Shown: piece by piece, positions 59,420 to 64,000 of the stretch
How the letters are laid out: each line of letters starts with the position of its first letter
How positions within the stretch are numbered: the first letter of the stretch is position 1
Assembly (NCBI GenBank): GCA_000739535.1
Contig: DF820463.1
Coordinates: 604,956-668,955, forward strand
Source of the DNA: Candidatus Vecturithrix granuli
Lineage (GTDB): Bacteria > Moduliflexota > Moduliflexia > Moduliflexales > Moduliflexaceae
Direction: 5' to 3'
Length of the DNA stretch: 64,000 nucleotides
Translations under genes and position numbers: made by a program
Notes under the pieces: generated by a model
What the model was told of the DNA's origin: nothing
Seen by the model: the letters and a program-made list of their open reading frames with translations, nothing else
Databases searched by the model: none

Positions 59420-60334
59420 ATGAAATCTTTACACAATACGAAGACACTTCCTAAAATTTCGATAGCGACTCCTTCTTTCAATCAGGCCCAATTTCTTGAA
59501 GCCACAATTCAAAGTATCTTATCACAAAATTATCCAAATCTTGAGTATATTATTATTGATGGGGGCTCAACTGATGGGAGTGTAGACATTATCAAAAAAT
59601 ATGAAAAATATGTGCATTTTTGGTGCAGCGAACCTGATAATGGACACTATGCTGCGCTTAATAAAGGTTTTTCACGAACAACTGGTGAAATTATGGCGTG
59701 GTTAAACAGCGATGATATGTATTGTCCGTGGGTGCTAAGAACTGTCGCCAGCATATTTTCAACATGCCCACAAGTGGAATGGTTGACTACTTTGAGCCCG
59801 TGTATTTGGGATTATTACGGATTTTGTGAGAAAGTAGAGCATATTGCCGGCTATTCAAAGGAAGCTTTTTTAGAGGGACGCTGTCTTGCCTGGGTTCCGG
59901 AATCTCTCGGCTGGATCCAACAGGAATCGACATTCTGGCGTCGGAGCTTATGGGAAAAAGCTGGCGGCTACGTATCTACAGATTTTGCTTTAGCAGGTGA
60001 TTTTGAATTATGGTCACGTTTTTATATGCATGCGGAGTTATATGGAGTTCCTTCGCCATTAGGAGGATTTCGATATCAACATACTCAGAAAACATTTCAT
60101 CAAAAACAATATGTGCAGGAAGCACGGCAGATAGTGAAAAAAGTTAGATCCCCTGCTAACTGGACTCCAAACTTCAAAAGACGTATTATTGTATTCTTGA
60201 AGCTTCATAAGATCCCAAAATTAAAAAATTATTTCTGGCCAACCTACAGATATTCTGGTAAGAAAGTCGTCAGAAGACATCCAGAAACTCCTGATGGTTT
60301 TTGGGAGATTGAAACGTACCATTTTTATGATTAA
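59420..60334 (+). CDS. Family 2 glycosyltransferase, paralogue 3
   Basis: GT-A glycosyltransferase, 304 aa. Blocks: ISIATPSFNQAQFLEATIQS, IDGGSTDGSVDIIKKY, AWLNSDDMYCPW and QQESTFWRRSLWEKAGGY. It is a near copy of the enzyme at 55871, including the ending HPETPDGFWEIETY, and the two probably arose by local duplication. ATG 59420 is chosen over TTG 59408, which lacks a ribosome site. The gap of 32 bases after the membrane-protein gene suggests a common transcript. Confidence 0.92.
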   Translation: MKSLHNTKTLPKISIATPSFNQAQFLEATIQSILSQNYPNLEYIIIDGGSTDGSVDIIKKYEKYVHFWCSEPDNGHYAALNKGFSRTTGEIMAWLNSDDMYCPWVLRTVASIFSTCPQVEWLTTLSPCIWDYYGFCEKVEHIAGYSKEAFLEGRCLAWVPESLGWIQQESTFWRRSLWEKAGGYVSTDFALAGDFELWSRFYMHAELYGVPSPLGGFRYQHTQKTFHQKQYVQEARQIVKKVRSPANWTPNFKRRIIVFLKLHKIPKLKNYFWPTYRYSGKKVVRRHPETPDGFWEIETYHFYD

Positions 60335-60399
60335 TACTTTCTCCCTGAATGGGGCTAATTTTTGAGGGAAATGCAAGAGGTAGAGAGGATCCAGGATAT

Positions 60400-61488
60400 A
60401 TGCAAGTAAAAGGAGCAGTATCGTTATGGTTAAGAAAAACATTGCGTCCGGCATTACGGGAATTTTCATACTATACGTCTTTTCCTGTTGTTCGCCCTAC
60501 AAATGTCGTGATTTATATCACCGACCGTTGTCAACTACGATGCACGACCTGTTCGAAGTGGACAACGCCGGATGCGATCCAAGACAAAGAGTTGACAACG
60601 AGCGAGTGGAAAAAAATTCTTTTAGATTTAAAAAATTGGTTAGGCTTTTATGCCGTTTTTTTCTGTGGAGGAGAGCCGTTTTTGCGGAAAGATCTTCTCG
60701 AATTAATTGACTTTGCTGCCGAGCAGAACATTCCTTCCTCGGTGATTACAAATGGTTATAATATAGAACCTTTTGCAGAACAAATTGTCCAGTCTCGTTT
60801 AGCTTCGCTTCATGTCTCTCTCAATGGAATAACTCCAGAGATACATGATGTGACAAGAGGAACACCAGGAAGTTTGGAAAATACCATGAGTGCTCTTCTC
60901 AAAATTCATCAGCTGAAAAAACAGAGACGGGGAGAAAAGTTGTGGCTGAATATTGAAACCATCCTTATGCCCCAAAATGTTCAAGAAATTCTTCCACTCA
61001 TCGCCTGGGCCAAAGAACATGAGTTGGATAGCATTGATGTGCAAATTCTTGAAGACACGCAAACCTTTTATTCTTTTTCCAGGGGAAAAAGTGTTCAAAA
61101 GCCAGATGATTATCAACGACCATCCTCTTTAGAACAGCCCTGGAAAGACGGAAAAGGTGAGCTTCTTCTGGATGTTCTTGATGAACTTATCCGACAAAAA
61201 CGAGAGGGAGGTTTTATTGCTACTCCAGAAGCGCAACTTCATGCAACAAAAACATATCTTCGAAATCCTGATGACATCTTACGGATTCAATGTCGAGTTG
61301 GTGTTGATAGCTTTATCATTGATCCGTATGGAAATGTTCGACTATGTATGAATATGTCTCCGATTGGCTCTTTACTCGAAGAATCTCCAAAAGAGCTATG
61401 GTTTTCTCGATCTGCTCGTTTTCAAAGAAAGAATATTAAGAAATGTAAAATGTTTTGCCGGTTATTAACGTGCAATTTTTCCGATTGA
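60400..61488 (+). CDS. Radical SAM enzyme with SPASM-like C-terminus
   Basis: Iron-sulfur enzyme that makes a 5'-deoxyadenosyl radical, 362 aa. The CxxxCxxC motif is Cys44, Cys48 and Cys51 (DRCQLRCTTCSKW), followed by GGEPFLRKD. The C-terminal part has Cys residues in IQCRVGVD, VRLCMNM and KKCKMFCRLLTC, compatible with an auxiliary cluster. ATG 60400 with AGGAT upstream is preferred; ATG 60349 would add 17 residues without a ribosome site. In polysaccharide clusters such enzymes modify sugars or lipids, but the substrate cannot be read here. Confidence 0.9.
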   Translation: MQVKGAVSLWLRKTLRPALREFSYYTSFPVVRPTNVVIYITDRCQLRCTTCSKWTTPDAIQDKELTTSEWKKILLDLKNWLGFYAVFFCGGEPFLRKDLLELIDFAAEQNIPSSVITNGYNIEPFAEQIVQSRLASLHVSLNGITPEIHDVTRGTPGSLENTMSALLKIHQLKKQRRGEKLWLNIETILMPQNVQEILPLIAWAKEHELDSIDVQILEDTQTFYSFSRGKSVQKPDDYQRPSSLEQPWKDGKGELLLDVLDELIRQKREGGFIATPEAQLHATKTYLRNPDDILRIQCRVGVDSFIIDPYGNVRLCMNMSPIGSLLEESPKELWFSRSARFQRKNIKKCKMFCRLLTCNFSD

Positions 61489-61507
61489 ATAGCGTCTTGA
61501 AAATTTT

Positions 61508-62779
61508 ATGGGAAATTTTTTGCCGAAGATTTCAATCCAAATTGTCAGTCGTTACGTTCCTGCTGAAAATAAATCCGGGCCGTTTACCTATTTGTTTGAC
61601 ATCATGCGCTATCTTCATCGGATTGGTTGTCACCTTGAATTGAATATTCTTGATCCGTGGTTTCAAGTCCGGAATATCCCTGGAGCAGTGCAAGAAATGG
61701 CAAACGTGGTGATTATGCCGGCTTTACCGGAAGCCAATCAGCGGCAATTCTCAATAAAAACTCTGTTTCGGCCAATTTATACACGATTGCCAAACTCTGT
61801 CCTTCATCCTGTCAGGAAAGCGTTTTATGACCTACAAGGTAAACCATTGCCCGGAATTCATCCGCATGACGCCCCTGCTACCCAAGAAGAAATCGCGTTT
61901 ATTGCCGAACGAATGACAGCTTTTCGTCCTGATGTGCTTATCACCAATCACACCTGTTTAGGGAATACTTTTGAGATGAAAACATTCGAGAATGCCTCAA
62001 TTTTGAAAATCATCCTGACTCATCATATCGAATCACAAAGAACACACGATTTCAACCGGGCGCGGTTATCATCACGGGATTCTTTATGGAATCGAGAATA
62101 CGAAGCAAATCTCTTACAGCATGCCGACGTGCTGCTTGCAATTCAAAAAGAGGACGCCACGGTTTTAAAAGAGATGGCTCCTCAATGTGAGGTGTTATAT
62201 GCCCCCATGTCTGCGACATATCATCCCCATGAACCTGCGGAGCAAGTTGCAGGACGCTGCTTGTTTGTGGGCAGCGATATTGATCATAATGTACATGGCA
62301 TGACCTGGTTTTTACACGAGGTCTGGCCACTCGTTTTACAACAGCATTCGCAAGCGACGCTGCATGTGTGCGGTACGGTCTGTTCAAAAATTGACCATAC
62401 TTTTCCGAAAGTGCAATTATTAGGACGAGTGGAACAAATCGAGACAGAGTATGCGGCGACGGAGGTTTGCCTTATTCCTTTAGTGGTAGGAAGTGGCTTG
62501 AAAATCAAACTGGTAGAGGCCCTTTCGCATGGTCGCGCCTGTGTAGCGACCTCAGTAGGCGTTCAGGGCGTGCAAGAACTCAGGGGGAAGGCAGTGTTGG
62601 TGGCGGATACGCCATACGATTTTGCCCGGGACGTGATTTCGGTCTTGGCAAATGCTGATCAACGATGCAAGATGGAAGAAGAGGCGCGGCGCTATGTCAT
62701 CGAAAAGCTCTTGCCTGAAAAGACGTATCAACCCTTTATCAAGAGAATTTATGAGCATCTTACCCAATTGGTTCGATAG
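61508..62779 (+). CDS. Family 4-like glycosyltransferase
   Basis: GT-B glycosyltransferase, 423 aa. The N-terminal half (QIVSRYVPAENKSGPFTYLF, ILTHHIESQRTHDFNRARL) is divergent. The C-terminal half is typical: LFVGSDIDHNVHGMTWFL, LIPLVVGSGLKIKLVEALSHG and VATSVGVQG. The SGLKIKLVEAL block belongs to the branch often annotated Glyco_trans_1_4. It starts 20 bases after the radical SAM gene. Specificity unknown. Confidence 0.9.
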   Translation: MGNFLPKISIQIVSRYVPAENKSGPFTYLFDIMRYLHRIGCHLELNILDPWFQVRNIPGAVQEMANVVIMPALPEANQRQFSIKTLFRPIYTRLPNSVLHPVRKAFYDLQGKPLPGIHPHDAPATQEEIAFIAERMTAFRPDVLITNHTCLGNTFEMKTFENASILKIILTHHIESQRTHDFNRARLSSRDSLWNREYEANLLQHADVLLAIQKEDATVLKEMAPQCEVLYAPMSATYHPHEPAEQVAGRCLFVGSDIDHNVHGMTWFLHEVWPLVLQQHSQATLHVCGTVCSKIDHTFPKVQLLGRVEQIETEYAATEVCLIPLVVGSGLKIKLVEALSHGRACVATSVGVQGVQELRGKAVLVADTPYDFARDVISVLANADQRCKMEEEARRYVIEKLLPEKTYQPFIKRIYEHLTQLVR

Positions 62780-62905
62780 CTCAGATAGATCCCTATCCAA
62801 TGGGGAATTGCCGGATAGAAATATCATAACATACATTTGTTTTTGGAATCATGTTCGACTAATATACACCATTCCCCAAAAAAGTGTCGAAGACTCTAAA
62901 CCATA

Positions 62906-64000
62906 ATGAAAAAGATCTCCTTAAAACAATGGATTTCTGAAGCAATATTCCCTAAAACAAGGTATAGCCGTATTTTTTTACTATTAGTGATATTTAAAGC
63001 ATTAAGTTATTGGCTGATGGCAATGTGGTATTACCCAGCACAACCACTATCTGTCATCGCTCTGTATCGTTCTGGCGAGAGTATGAATTACTACCCTATC
63101 ATGGCGGCTCTCTCAAGTTTCGAATTTGGAGAAACTGTTGTGGTTGAACATTTAGGAAAAGGAGTACAAGCTTTTCCATTTGCCTCTATTGCATTTCATG
63201 CCTTTGCCTTTCGTTTGTTTCATGTCTATGGGATTATCCTCGCTGATATTATTATTGCGCTGTTGCATTATCTCATTTTTTGTACGTTTCTTCGTGTCAT
63301 TGGTATTCCTAAATTGTTAGCAGAATGTTGTAGTCTTCTTATTGTTACACAAGGAATAGATCGAGTTCTTTTCCAATTCACTCGACTTTATAATATATTC
63401 CCACGAAATATTTTTTTTATAGTATTATTACTATTCTGTATCTTGACTATAGGGATGCTAATTTATTTGTCATGTAGAAAAACCATTCCCCCCTTCCGTA
63501 CCTCATTTTTGATAACTACGATATTTTTCACAGGACTTTTATTACTATCTCTCGGTGTTATAGGATATAGCCATTGGAATTGGCGCATTCCACGACCATT
63601 TGTAACTGATGTCTATTTCTTTTTGTGTGTCTGCCTCGTAACAACACTCTTAAATTCTAGTGAGGAGTGTAATGACACAGAAGGTTATGGACACGCTCTC
63701 CGGAGTGCGCAAGCTCTGCTTGCGCGGCCAAAGCAGAGCTTTGGCACTCCGAAAAATGTCCATAACCTTGTATGTCAATACAAGGGGGATTATCAAAGAA
63801 AAATTTTGAGGGTAATATGGGCATGTTTAGGGGGAAGTTTTGCGTTTTTGTTACAAGGAGAAATTTATTTAACAATTTCTACAAGCCTTATGATCGGAGG
63901 AGTAATGATCCATTTGCTCACAAGAACTCACAGTACAAGAGAGCAGAAAATACAATGTTTTAAGGGATTTCTTCTATTTTCTATAACTGCAATGATAGGG
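62906..64000 (+). CDS. Polytopic membrane protein of unknown function, cut by the window end
   Basis: An uninterrupted frame of 365 codons runs from ATG 62906 to the last base. At least eight hydrophobic segments are seen (e.g. FLLLVIFKALSYWLMAMWYY, ILADIIIALLHYLIFCTFL, IVLLLFCILTIGMLIYL, VIWACLGGSFAFLLQGEIYL). I do not recognise the family; GT-C or polymerase-type membrane proteins are usual in this setting. Residues about 259-288 (EGYGHALRSAQALLARPKQS...) interrupt the hydrophobic pattern and are encoded by a palindromic DNA element, so they look like an in-frame insertion. No strong ribosome site. The 126-bp gap before it shows nothing notable. Confidence 0.7.
   Translation, partial: MKKISLKQWISEAIFPKTRYSRIFLLLVIFKALSYWLMAMWYYPAQPLSVIALYRSGESMNYYPIMAALSSFEFGETVVVEHLGKGVQAFPFASIAFHAFAFRLFHVYGIILADIIIALLHYLIFCTFLRVIGIPKLLAECCSLLIVTQGIDRVLFQFTRLYNIFPRNIFFIVLLLFCILTIGMLIYLSCRKTIPPFRTSFLITTIFFTGLLLLSLGVIGYSHWNWRIPRPFVTDVYFFLCVCLVTTLLNSSEECNDTEGYGHALRSAQALLARPKQSFGTPKNVHNLVCQYKGDYQRKILRVIWACLGGSFAFLLQGEIYLTISTSLMIGGVMIHLLTRTHSTREQKIQCFKGFLLFSITAMIG
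63681..63769 (+). repeat. Palindromic element inside a reading frame (class 1 core)
   Basis: AAGGTTATGGACA (63681-63693) pairs with TGTCCATAACCTT (63757-63769). Inside, CGGAGTG/CACTCCG (63701-63707 and 63745-63751) encloses two hairpins, CGCAAGC-TCT-GCTTGCG and GCCAAAGC-AGA-GCTTTGGC, with complementary loops. A further palindrome CCTTGTAT/ATACAAGG overlaps the right end (63766-63785). The host reading frame stays open through it. Confidence 0.85.

Overview
The window looks like a chromosomal segment of a Gram-negative, motile or surface-active environmental bacterium. It has lipoproteins with lipoboxes, a TRAP uptake system, a Wzm/Wzt-type polysaccharide exporter and type IV pilus motors. Nothing in it is phage- or plasmid-like, and I see no tRNA, rRNA or CRISPR array. 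The mix of many paralogous glycosyltransferases and sulfotransferases, Uma2 and DUF3782-like proteins, and dense intergenic palindromes recalls large genomes of uncultured filamentous lineages such as candidate phylum KSB3/Modulibacteria. That placement is a guess from style, not from a marker gene.

Layout. 0-2.5 kb: a chemotaxis receptor whose 5' end looks frame-disrupted. 2.7-6 kb: gamma-glutamyltransferase, a D-2-hydroxyacid dehydrogenase and a cupin. 6-15.5 kb (minus strand): response regulator, triple-GAF histidine kinase, glycogen synthase, GalT, two different phosphofructokinases and a TPR lipoprotein. This is a central sugar/glycogen block. 15.7-28.9 kb: a divergent catabolic locus around an RpiR/SIS regulator. 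Leftward are a cobalamin-binding mutase-like protein, a ProC-like reductase and an SDR; rightward are a gluconokinase-like FGGY kinase, a second hydroxyacid dehydrogenase, a DapA-family lyase, a complete TRAP transporter and a secreted royal-jelly/Yellow-type protein, closed by a clear terminator.

29-37.5 kb: PilB, PilC, a degenerate PilB paralogue without a usable Walker A, PilT and a TPR/DUF1566 lipoprotein. 37.5-64 kb: a long surface-polysaccharide cluster. It starts with the Wzm permease and GDP-fucose synthase, is interrupted at 39.7-42.4 kb by accessory genes (DUF3782-like, Uma2, a MNT antitoxin with a ruined HEPN partner, and a 5' fragment of a second wzt), then resumes. The resumed part holds an aminotransferase, methyltransferases, Wzt, two sulfotransferases, six or more glycosyltransferases, a deacetylase, an SGNH protein, a radical SAM enzyme and membrane proteins. 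The last gene runs off the window. The end of this cluster looks more AT-rich by eye than the TRAP region.

The most unusual features are: (1) a class of small intergenic elements with an outer stem and two hairpins whose stems and loops are mutually complementary, one copy lying inside a reading frame at 63.7 kb; (2) the pseudo-ATPase inside the pilus operon; (3) the B12/RpiR/TRAP locus, whose chemistry does not match a pathway I know; (4) sulfotransferase-methyltransferase and glycosyltransferase-methyltransferase fusions in the polysaccharide cluster.
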